From contig USCK01000091.1 in NCBI GenBank assembly GCA_900553205.1, forward strand, positions 1 to 7,351: a DNA stretch of 7,351 nucleotides, written 5' to 3'. Of the stretch, positions 1 through 5,642 are shown in pieces. Under the pieces are notes generated by a model that was not told the DNA's origin, made no database searches, and worked only from the letters and a program-made list of their open reading frames with translations. The DNA is from an uncultured bacterium. Its GTDB lineage: Bacteria > Cyanobacteriota > Vampirovibrionia > Gastranaerophilales > Gastranaerophilaceae. Each line of letters begins with the position of its first letter. The first letter of the stretch is position 1. Both the position numbers and the translations under genes were made by a program.

Positions 1-135
1 ATACTCATTGTAAACTTGTGTTGACTTGTTAGCCATTTGAAGCTTTTGAGCTTCCAATTTTTGAGCTTTGTACTCAATGTCGTGCATTCTCGCTGTTAGA
101 GAAAGCAACCTTGCTTGTGATGCTGATAAACCCAT
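1..135 (-). CDS. Conserved hypothetical protein, N-terminal 45 residues only (runs off the left edge)
   Basis: The reading frame opens with ATG at 135-133 and stays open to the window edge, so only 45 residues are visible. The start is well supported: AAGGAG lies 6 bases upstream. The protein begins MGLSASQARLLSLTARMHD and continues as one long, charged, alanine/lysine/glutamine-rich helix (IEYKAQKLEAQK, then QMANKSTQVYNEY). There is no signal peptide or membrane segment in the visible part. From memory, short proteins starting MG(L/M)(S/A)ASQARLL..T.R recur, often in several copies, in Gastranaerophilales-type genomes and remain uncharacterised. The amphipathic N-terminal helix faintly recalls flagellar-rod or secreted filament proteins, but I would not assign that role. 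It lies 157 bases after yraN, behind a structured leader, so it is probably its own transcription unit. Confidence 0.8.
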   Translation of the reverse strand, partial: MGLSASQARLLSLTARMHDIEYKAQKLEAQKLQMANKSTQVYNEY

Positions 136-167
136 AATGTACTCCTTTTCCTAATTTTCTTTTCTTT

Positions 168-185
168 TACGGACCCCCATCCGTA
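168..185 (-). promoter_or_regulatory. Leader hairpin TACGGA-loop-TCCGTA upstream of the left-end gene
   Basis: On the minus-strand RNA, UACGGA (185-180) and UCCGUA (173-168) form a perfect 6-bp stem around the loop UGGGGG. The stem ends about 32 bases before the AUG at 135, and purine-rich sequence rather than a U-run follows it, so it is not a terminator for this strand. A competing arm CCGUA (200-196) can pair with UACGG of the same first arm. A third pairing, GUAUG (205-201) with CAUAC (187-183), is also possible. These foldings exclude each other. I do not recognise a known riboswitch class. Confidence 0.45.
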
Positions 186-208
186 TGTTTTTGTTTACGG
201 CATACATT

Positions 209-232
209 GATAAAAACTTTAGCTTTTTTATC
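209..232. repeat. AT-rich inverted repeat GATAAAAA-N8-TTTTTATC
   Basis: The two arms (209-216 and 225-232) are exact 8-base inverted complements separated by 8 bases. Apart from one G:C pair at the base, the stem is all A:T, so an RNA hairpin would be weak. It could be a protein binding site or a remnant terminator for the yraN operon, but T-rich sequence does not follow it on the minus strand. Confidence 0.35.
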
Positions 233-234
233 TC

Positions 235-254
235 TAACTTTACATAACTTTACA
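235..254 (-). repeat. Perfect tandem 10-bp repeat (TGTAAAGTTA)x2
   Basis: Read on the minus strand, TGTAAAGTTA occurs twice back to back with no mismatch, a period of about one helical turn. It sits about 100 bases upstream of the left-end gene and 38 bases beyond the yraN stop codon. Two copies on one DNA face in a promoter region would suit binding by a regulator, but no adjacent promoter is clear, so this function is inference only. Confidence 0.5.
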
Positions 255-292
255 AATATGGGTCAAAAAGCAGTAATACTAAGGTTTTATTT

Positions 293-640
293 TTAAACAT
301 TTCTAATATACTTGATTTGAATTTCGGGATTAAGGGTAATTGAAATGACATCTATACGGAATTTTTTGTATTCAGAATGTTCTTTTAAGTATGAAAACAA
401 TCCTGTTTTAATATTTTTATATTTTGTTTTTGTAATAGCTTCTAATGGAGAACCACATATATCCGAAGTCCTTGTTTTAACCTCAATGGCAATTAATGTA
501 TTGGCTTTATCTTTTGCAATAATATCAAGTTCACAAAGTCTTGAGAACTTCACATTACGTTCAAGAATGGTATATCCCATTCTTTTAAGATAACCACAAG
601 CTATTTCTTCTCCACGCCTACCTGTTATTTTATTGGACAT
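293..640 (-). CDS. yraN: YraN/UPF0102 family protein, endonuclease-like fold
   Basis: At 115 residues the protein has the usual length of the UPF0102 (YraN) family. The conserved blocks appear in order: G-x-x-GE near residues 7-11, GYTILERN at 22-29, CELDIIA at 36-42, EVKTR at 53-57, G-S-P-x-E-A at 63-68 and FRIDVI at 94-99. The acidic pair E37/D39 with E53-x-K55 matches the predicted PD-(D/E)XK nuclease-like core. A nuclease activity is a family-level prediction and the substrate is unknown. The start at 640 has GAAGG 8 bases upstream and lies 11 bases inside the 3' end of the ATPase gene, so translation is probably coupled. In many bacteria yraN sits near rnhB or signal peptidase genes; here it ends the lipid-transport run. 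Confidence 0.94.
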   Translation of the reverse strand: MSNKITGRRGEEIACGYLKRMGYTILERNVKFSRLCELDIIAKDKANTLIAIEVKTRTSDICGSPLEAITKTKYKNIKTGLFSYLKEHSEYKKFRIDVISITLNPEIQIKYIRNV

Positions 641-1298
641 CTATCAAGCCTTCGCATAAAATAAACCGTCCCATTGGAACAATTTCACAATAGTTTTTAA
701 GTGATTCTACAAAGCATTTATTTTCACAAAAGCCACCTGACAGATAGATTTTATCAGGCTTTTTCGCAAAATTCCAAGCGTTATAAGCTATACCATGGAC
801 AAATTTTGATATAGCTTCTTGAGGGTTGCTTCCGTTAGAAATATCGTCCATTATTTTTTCAAGTCCAAAAATTCCACAAGTAACGGCAAATTTTTCAGGA
901 TTAAATGACAAATCTTCTCGTTTCAAGTTATAAAACTTCAACAGCATTTCAACAGTCGCACCTGTTGAACTTGCACAAGAAGTATTCCAATCCATATCGT
1001 GAAATTTTTTATTCTTAATTCTAATCCATTTTGCATCTCGACTTCCTAAATCCAAAATCGTAGCATTATCATCTATATAAGGTTTACAACCGTTTGCAAG
1101 TGCAATAATTTCATTTTCTTGAGCATTTGCCATATGCCCACAAGCTCTTGTAATATTAAGTTCTAATCCCTTTATCTTAGCAGAAGGAATTACATAATAA
1201 TGTCTATCAGATAAAGTTTTAATTTCTTCTAATCCTTCTAAAACTTCTCCGATTGTAATAATTTTTGAATATGTCGTACCGGCATCTAAATATATCAT
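630..1298 (-). CDS. BadF/BadG/BcrA/BcrD (HgdC-like) [4Fe-4S] ATPase, compact
   Basis: This 222-residue protein has the acetate-kinase/Hsp70-type ATPase layout of 2-hydroxyacyl-CoA dehydratase activators. Visible elements are phosphate-1 loop DAGTTYSK (5-12), phosphate-2 loop LDLGSRDAK (82-90) and adenosine motif YLSGG (185-189). In HgdC two cysteines per subunit hold one [4Fe-4S] cluster between the two monomers. Their counterparts here are C108 (NTSCASSTG) and C141 (FAVTCGIFG), each followed by a helix as in the helix-cluster-helix arrangement. The protein is therefore probably a homodimeric ATP-driven one-electron donor in the cytoplasm. It is shorter than typical activators (about 260 residues), has R87 where most have GGQDSK, and carries extra cysteines (53, 71, 191, 195, 204, 215). 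GAGG lies 5 bases before the ATG. The start overlaps the preceding gene by ATGA. No dehydratase subunit gene is adjacent, so the true electron acceptor is unknown. Confidence 0.87.
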   Translation of the reverse strand: MIYLDAGTTYSKIITIGEVLEGLEEIKTLSDRHYYVIPSAKIKGLELNITRACGHMANAQENEIIALANGCKPYIDDNATILDLGSRDAKWIRIKNKKFHDMDWNTSCASSTGATVEMLLKFYNLKREDLSFNPEKFAVTCGIFGLEKIMDDISNGSNPQEAISKFVHGIAYNAWNFAKKPDKIYLSGGFCENKCFVESLKNYCEIVPMGRFILCEGLIDVQ

Positions 1299-2002
1299 CT
1301 TAACCTCAAAAACGCTTCAACCTTTGCTTTTATTGAATTATTCGCATAATCATCAATATCAATATACAAACCGTTATATTTATCTGCTAAATACTTCGCC
1401 AGTTGCGATTTTGCACAAAAAGCTTGTGCATAAAAAACAGTCGGCACATCTTCGTCAACATACATTTCCAAATCTATATCAGCAGGAGTACCAGCTTCTA
1501 CACACCTTGTCCAACCGTAAACATGAGTTTCATCAGGAAACAACTTTAACAATTCCAAATCGTTTGGAGGAACTCCCCAAAACCCAAATTGAGGTTTGCA
1601 TTGAACAGTTTGTATTTCTTTTCTATCAATAATGTTATCAGTAATAGTTACAAACTTGTCGTACAATGGCATATTACTTGTACAAATTTCTATTGGATAA
1701 GGATTCTCTAGATTTTCGTATATGCTTTCTTCTACATTATATCCTAAATCTTTTAGCAGTTTTGATGCAAACCAACCACTATCGCATTTATCTTTGCCTA
1801 TAGGGGCAATAACTTTGACCGGTTTTAGTTCAATAGTGTTATTTATGATATTTTTTACAATTTTGCAGTAAGAATCAGGTAATATGTTTTTATCTTGGTA
1901 GCCAAAATCAATATCCAAATCTATCCATTCTGCATTCGGGTATTCTTGTTTTGTTTTTTTTACTATTTCAGGATTTGGATAGCCCCAAAAACCTATCACC
2001 AT
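1295..2002 (-). CDS. Uncharacterised cysteine-containing protein with internal GFWG duplication, partner of the adjacent ATPase
   Basis: I do not recognise this 235-residue family. It has no signal peptide or membrane helix and looks like a soluble alpha/beta protein. Two halves appear related. IGFWGYPNPEIVKK (3-16) resembles FGFWGVPPNDLELLK (139-153), each followed by a short acidic/aromatic stretch. C73-DSGWFASKLLKDLGYNV resembles C196-AKSQLAKYLADKYNGLYI, each leading into a D/E-rich strand. Cysteines are at 46, 73, 107, 135, 167 and 196, and could bind a metal or Fe-S cluster, although there is no classic CxxC or ferredoxin motif. It starts 23 bases after mlaD with AAGGAA about 8 bases upstream of the ATG. 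Its stop overlaps the start of the HgdC-like ATPase as ATGA, so the two products are probably made in balance and may interact. A role as electron acceptor or substrate-binding partner of that ATPase is inference. Confidence 0.85.
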   Translation of the reverse strand: MVIGFWGYPNPEIVKKTKQEYPNAEWIDLDIDFGYQDKNILPDSYCKIVKNIINNTIELKPVKVIAPIGKDKCDSGWFASKLLKDLGYNVEESIYENLENPYPIEICTSNMPLYDKFVTITDNIIDRKEIQTVQCKPQFGFWGVPPNDLELLKLFPDETHVYGWTRCVEAGTPADIDLEMYVDEDVPTVFYAQAFCAKSQLAKYLADKYNGLYIDIDDYANNSIKAKVEAFLRLR

Positions 2003-2025
2003 ATTAATATTTCCTTTTTCTAGTC

Positions 2026-3378
2026 TTAGAACATCAAACGGAATAATAAGAAGCGCTTATTAAGTTTATCTGAGAATTTTCTCAAATTGTGAACCGTAAC
2101 TGCAGAATCTTCCATTATACATTTTATGTTCTTTTCGTCTTTCGGATTGTTTACTGCTTCAAGTGTCAAAGACACATTGTACAAGGCTTTATTCAAGTTA
2201 TCTACTGTTGATGACAATTTAGTTTTTAGTTTTTCATCTTTTGTCATACCATTAACGGTATTAGAAATTTCGGTTATATTTGTCATTGTTGCGTTCAAAT
2301 CGTTTGCAAATCTTTTGGCGTCAACAGAACCCAATATTGGTGTTAATTTGTCACTCAAGTTGTTTATAGATTTTGCTGTTGCAAGCATTGTAGGCTTGAA
2401 TTCAGGATCGCCTATGATTTTGTTTACATTACCTGATAATTGGCAGAACTCATTAGAGACCTTGTTTGTTTGAGCCATTATTGTTTCTAAATCACCTCTT
2501 GAATCATCAATTAACTTTTCTGTCTTAGCAAGTGTAGTTGTTGCTTGTGCAGTAAGTTTTTTTACATTGTATATAGATTGTTTCAAGTCTGAAATCAAAG
2601 AATCATCAAGCAAATCATTAATCTTTTTATTTGTTTCGGTTAATGATGCGGCAGGTTGATATCGCAAGTCCATAAAGTCAGCTATTCTCATAGGCTCAAC
2701 CACTGTATAAAGTGAGGTTTGATGAGGATATGGAATTGCAGCGTTATCCAAAGGTTTGATTCTGAGTTTTGTGCCATGAGGAGTTTGGATAATTTCACCA
2801 AGCATAAATTCAGGCAGAATCAGCCCCGGTAAATTAATAACATAATCCAATTTGTACGCATAAGGTGTTTTTACATAAGGTTGCATATTTATAGGAATCA
2901 TTTTTGCAGACATAATTTGAGTTCTTTTTACAGAACCTACATTATAATATTTATCGTCCATTTTTAATTCAACTTCTGCACCGTTATATAAACCTTCTCT
3001 TGAATATACAGGAACATATACACTTTTAACTTTTGGTGGTGTAATTTCTAAGAACTGTTCACCAATAAGCCCTGACTGTTGAATAGAAAGCATTGAAGCT
3101 TTAGGAATTTTTATATTTGGATCAGTAATAACAAATTTTAAAAGTACATAACTAGATTCCCCGTTTATGACAGGTTTTATTTCTTCAACTTGTCCGACTC
3201 TCATACCCATCATTTGTACAGCAGAACCAGGACGCATACCATTAACATCTTTGAACTGAACCTCTATTCTTTTTGCTGAAGAAAAAGCTCTACCTTTTAC
3301 CCACAGAACCGTACAGAAAAATATCAAAAGTGCTATTAATGATAATATTCCAACTTTAAATGATGCCGATAATTTCAT
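2026..3378 (-). CDS. mlaD: MlaD-type MCE-domain lipid transporter subunit, long form
   Basis: This subunit binds lipid on the periplasmic side of the MlaFE ABC transporter. Residues 1-7 are short and cytoplasmic, 8-28 form the single anchoring membrane helix (VGILSLIALLIFFCTVLWV), and about 37-115 is the MCE domain (FKDVNGMRPGSAVQMMGMRVGQV, then SGLIGEQFLEI at 102-112). A region with few predicted helices follows at about 117-240. A long helical segment (246-440), rich in Asn, Thr and Leu, fits the tube or needle seen in large MCE proteins and in cyanobacterial/plastid TGD2-like forms. The last residues NKRFLLFRLMF form a basic hydrophobic tail. At 450 residues it is over twice the length of E. 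coli MlaD (183), although only one MCE domain is visible. Start at 3378 has AAGGAA with a long spacer. It lies 24 bases after mlaF in a mlaE-mlaF-mlaD order. Confidence 0.93.
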   Translation of the reverse strand: MKLSASFKVGILSLIALLIFFCTVLWVKGRAFSSAKRIEVQFKDVNGMRPGSAVQMMGMRVGQVEEIKPVINGESSYVLLKFVITDPNIKIPKASMLSIQQSGLIGEQFLEITPPKVKSVYVPVYSREGLYNGAEVELKMDDKYYNVGSVKRTQIMSAKMIPINMQPYVKTPYAYKLDYVINLPGLILPEFMLGEIIQTPHGTKLRIKPLDNAAIPYPHQTSLYTVVEPMRIADFMDLRYQPAASLTETNKKINDLLDDSLISDLKQSIYNVKKLTAQATTTLAKTEKLIDDSRGDLETIMAQTNKVSNEFCQLSGNVNKIIGDPEFKPTMLATAKSINNLSDKLTPILGSVDAKRFANDLNATMTNITEISNTVNGMTKDEKLKTKLSSTVDNLNKALYNVSLTLEAVNNPKDEKNIKCIMEDSAVTVHNLRKFSDKLNKRFLLFRLMF

Positions 3379-3402
3379 TTTACTAAATTCCTTTTTTGCT
3401 CT

Positions 3403-4122
3403 CTAACCTTGTAACATCTGCATTGGACCTTCCAAAGATGCCGTTACAAACTGTTTGGTATAAGGAGTATCTTGGCGCAACAAATCATTCGGAGTGCCAG
3501 TAAATACTATATTCCCATTATACAACATAATAATTTTATCTGCAGTTCTTGTAATTGTTGACATTTGGTGAGTTACAACAATAGAAGCTGCGTTAGTTTG
3601 TTCTTTTAATCTTACAATATAATCTTCAATAAGAGTTGAGGATACAGGGTCTAAACCTGCTGTAGGCTCATCATAAAGAATTATATTGGGTGATGTAACT
3701 ATTGCTCGAGCAAAGCTTACACGTTTCTGCATACCACCTGATAATTCTGACGGATACTTGTTTTCTATCCCTGAAAGTCCGACAAGCTCAAGTTTTTCTT
3801 TTACTATTTGTTTGATTTGTCGCTCCGTATATTTGTTCCTCAAGTCTTTTCTTTCATGTAAAGCGAACGCAATATTATCTTCAACCGTCAAGGAATCTAT
3901 CAATGCTGAATACTGAAAAACCATTGCGATATCGCCAGTTGTTTCTATAGTGCCTGAATCTTTTTCTATAAGTCCGCAAATAAGTTTTAGAACAGTACTT
4001 TTTCCGGAACCACTAAACCCTACTATTGCAAGAATTTCGCCTGATTCAACTCTAAACGAAATATCATTGATAATAGTTTTTTGTCCAAACTTTTTTATTA
4101 AATTTTTAACTTCTATACTCAT
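3403..4122 (-). CDS. mlaF: MlaF-type ABC transporter ATPase
   Basis: This cytoplasmic ATPase (239 residues) powers lipid transfer through the adjacent MlaE permease and MlaD. All ABC motifs are intact: Walker A GFSGSGKST (35-43), Q-loop Q70 (VFQYSALIDSLTV), signature LSGGMQKR (127-134), Walker B IILYDEPTAGLDP (147-159) and switch histidine H185 (VTHQM). The VFQ.sALfDSLtV block and the C-terminal Q-F-x(5)-EGPM ending match the Mla/TGD3 family rather than a general importer. The start at 4122 has TAGG 7 bases upstream, and 13 bases separate it from the mlaE stop. No MlaB STAS-domain partner is encoded beside it, as in cyanobacterial and plastid systems. Confidence 0.96.
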   Translation of the reverse strand: MSIEVKNLIKKFGQKTIINDISFRVESGEILAIVGFSGSGKSTVLKLICGLIEKDSGTIETTGDIAMVFQYSALIDSLTVEDNIAFALHERKDLRNKYTERQIKQIVKEKLELVGLSGIENKYPSELSGGMQKRVSFARAIVTSPNIILYDEPTAGLDPVSSTLIEDYIVRLKEQTNAASIVVTHQMSTITRTADKIIMLYNGNIVFTGTPNDLLRQDTPYTKQFVTASLEGPMQMLQG

Positions 4123-4135
4123 ATATATACCTATT

Positions 4136-4939
4136 TTAAAAGAAAAATACTATAGAAAACAATAAATCCCATAATACAATAGCAACAAAGGACCACACTA
4201 CAGATTTTGTAGTGGCTAATCCGACACCTCTTGCACCACCTTTTGCCGTATAGCCACAAACACAGCTTATCAAGGCTATTGTGAACCCGAATGCGATAGC
4301 TTTTAATAGAGCAACATTCATATCCTTTATATATAAGCCACTCCATACTGATTCAAAATATGCACGATATGAAAGTCCTGAAGCAAGATGCGCTGCAACT
4401 CCCCCTCCAATAACTCCGACAAGTGTTGCGACAACAAGGACAGGGGGCATCATCAAAACTCCTGAAACAACTCTCGGTACAAACAGATATCTTATAGGAT
4501 TTACTTTTGCAACCTGAATTGCATCAATTTGCTCTGTCACTCTCATTGTTGCAATTTCTGATGCCATAGAAGAGCCTATCATAAAGATTATTGCAAACCC
4601 TGACATAATAACGCCTGCTTCTCTAACTAATAGCATTGTAACAAGCATGCCGACATAATTCCCTGCACCTTGTTTTACCATTTCGCCTGCAACCTGCATT
4701 GAAACAATAATAGATGTCATTCCGACAATAGAAAGAGTTATCGGCAACGAACTTACACCAAATCTTGCACACTGTTCGATAATTGCTTTCTTATCAAATT
4801 CAAGTTTTAAGAATAACGAGAACAACTCTTGACCGTATATCACAAGATATCCAACGGTTGAAACAAATTCCTCAATCGTTGAAATTATATAGCGATACAC
4901 TTTAAATGTAATTGTACTTTTTAAAGAAAATTCTCTCAT
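4136..4939 (-). CDS. mlaE: MlaE-type phospholipid ABC transporter permease
   Basis: This is the inner-membrane permease that binds MlaF through its coupling region and anchors MlaD. With the chosen start it has 267 residues; the frame is open to an upstream ATG at 4978, giving 280 (residue numbers here use the 280 form). After an N-terminal amphipathic helix come GMTSIIVSMQVAGEM (87-100), the family block LLVREAG (116-122), ASEIATMRVTEQIDAI (139-154) and NPIRYLFVPRV (160-170), then three hydrophobic segments. Usual MlaE proteins have GRVGS just before AAELGTM; here it is FMIGSSM, so the arginine is missing. I prefer Met14 because an extended -10 box lies 7 bases before that ATG, the first 13 residues (MSRNCINCAIITI) resemble no MlaE N-terminus, and neither ATG has a Shine-Dalgarno. 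The choice is not certain. It is followed by mlaF after 13 bases. Confidence 0.94.
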   Translation of the reverse strand: MREFSLKSTITFKVYRYIISTIEEFVSTVGYLVIYGQELFSLFLKLEFDKKAIIEQCARFGVSSLPITLSIVGMTSIIVSMQVAGEMVKQGAGNYVGMLVTMLLVREAGVIMSGFAIIFMIGSSMASEIATMRVTEQIDAIQVAKVNPIRYLFVPRVVSGVLMMPPVLVVATLVGVIGGGVAAHLASGLSYRAYFESVWSGLYIKDMNVALLKAIAFGFTIALISCVCGYTAKGGARGVGLATTKSVVWSFVAIVLWDLLFSIVFFF

Positions 4940-4946
4940 TATCGTA

Positions 4947-4955
4947 ATTATAGCA
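4947..4955 (-). promoter_or_regulatory. Extended -10 promoter element TGCTATAAT for the mlaE-mlaF-mlaD run
   Basis: Read on the minus strand, TGCTATAAT matches the extended -10 consensus exactly (TGnTATAAT). No good -35 is seen 16-18 bases upstream (AGCCGT region), which extended -10 promoters tolerate. The expected start of transcription is about 4940, one base before the ATG at 4939. A direct repeat TAATTGT (4970-4964 and 4961-4955) lies just upstream and overlaps the TG, and could be an operator. The element lies in the gap after rpe, so mlaE and following genes may be expressed separately from frr-cdsA-rnc-rpe. Confidence 0.6.
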
Positions 4956-4988
4956 CAATTAATACAATTACGGCTCATATATAAATAT

Positions 4989-5642
4989 TTATTGAATATT
5001 TTTAAGTGACCGTATTGCTTGGTTTATATCACTGCTTCCATAGATATAACTCCCTGCAACAAGAGAGTTTGCACCCAAAGAAGTACAAACTTTAGAGGTA
5101 ATATTATTTATACCTCCGTCAACTTGAATGATAAACTTGTCTTCAACTTTTTCTCTGATTTTAGGAATTTTCATAGCACAATGGTGCATAAATTCCTGTC
5201 CTCCAAACCCGGGTTCAACAGTCATTATTAAAGCCATATCTATATCATTTAAGTATGGGTATAATCTTTCTTGGCTTGTTTTTGGCTTGATAGACAGCCC
5301 CACTTTTTTGCCACACGATTTTATTAACTGAATAACATTTGTTGTATTATCTTCTGTAGCTTCATAATGGAAAGTGATTATGTCAGCGCCGGCTTTTGCA
5401 AAGGCTACAACATATTTATCAGGATTTTCTATCATCAAATGAACATCAAGAGGTACTCTGGCTATTCTTTTAATAGCTTTAACCACAGGAATACCAATAG
5501 TTATATTCGGGACAAAATGACCGTCCATAACATCTACATGAATCCAATCTGCACCTGCGTCTTCAACTTTTTTTATATCTCGTTCAAGATTTACAAAATC
5601 TGCCGAAAGTATTGACGGTGAAATTATTATTCGATTATTCAT
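4989..5642 (-). CDS. rpe: Ribulose-phosphate 3-epimerase
   Basis: Interconverts D-ribulose 5-phosphate and D-xylulose 5-phosphate in the pentose phosphate pathway, in the cytoplasm. The 217-residue length is normal for this TIM-barrel enzyme. Metal ligands and catalytic residues are all present: ISPSILSADF (7-16), HVDVMDG (35-41, with H35 and acid/base D37), DVHLMIENP (66-74, with H68), VEPGFGGQ (142-149) and VDGGI (174-178, with D175). The phosphate-binding end reads VAGSYIYG (195-202), where most have VAGSAIF. The usual SxNPxT loop reads SIKPKT, a tolerable variant. The start at 5642 has GAGG 6 bases upstream and overlaps the end of rnc by 8 bases. The stop lies close to mlaE. Confidence 0.97.
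   Translation of the reverse strand: MNNRIIISPSILSADFVNLERDIKKVEDAGADWIHVDVMDGHFVPNITIGIPVVKAIKRIARVPLDVHLMIENPDKYVVAFAKAGADIITFHYEATEDNTTNVIQLIKSCGKKVGLSIKPKTSQERLYPYLNDIDMALIMTVEPGFGGQEFMHHCAMKIPKIREKVEDKFIIQVDGGINNITSKVCTSLGANSLVAGSYIYGSSDINQAIRSLKNIQ

Larger units (their letters stand above)
136..292. other. Intergenic region and leader between yraN and the left-end gene
   Basis: This is the only sizeable non-coding gap in the window. In the direction of transcription it holds an AT-rich stretch just after the yraN stop, a 10-bp tandem repeat (235-254), an 8-bp-arm inverted repeat (209-232), a set of overlapping hairpin arms (168-205), a purine-rich AAAGAAAAGAAAA tract and a strong AAGGAG ribosome binding site for the left-end gene. 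I see no convincing Rho-independent terminator for the upstream operon and no clear -35/-10 pair. A TTGACC at 266-261 is present, but nothing good lies at the right distance downstream. Confidence 0.6.

Noticed and set aside
168..196. Hairpin followed by TGTTTTTGTTT on the plus strand as a terminator
   Set aside because: Reading plus-ward, there is no plus-strand gene for it to terminate, the stem is only 6 bp and the T tract is interrupted.
261..266. TTGACC as a -35 box for the left-end gene
   Set aside because: No acceptable -10 hexamer is found 16-18 bases downstream; the best TATGTA is only about 14 bases away.
345..593. Plus-strand open frame of 82 codons
   Set aside because: It lies wholly antisense to yraN, which has all family motifs, and its translation shows no domain.
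630..1298. Calling this a 2-hydroxyglutaryl-CoA dehydratase activator outright
   Set aside because: The fold and cysteines fit, but no dehydratase subunits are adjacent and the motifs diverge, so the substrate-specific name is not supported.
1324..1632. Plus-strand open frame of 102 codons
   Set aside because: Antisense to the 235-residue gene; the His/Gln/Leu-rich translation looks like a shadow of AT-rich coding on the other strand.
4131..4346. Second minus-strand frame of 71 codons overlapping mlaE's 3' end
   Set aside because: mlaE is intact in its own frame through the conserved C-terminal region, so this is an out-of-frame shadow and not evidence of a frameshift.
4983..5001. Hairpin AAATATT-CAATA-AATATTT at the rpe stop as a terminator
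   Set aside because: The stem is only A:T pairs and no U-run follows, so it would be too weak to stop transcription.
5280..5300. rpe SIKPKT loop as a defective active site
   Set aside because: All metal ligands and acid/base residues are intact and this loop varies in the family.
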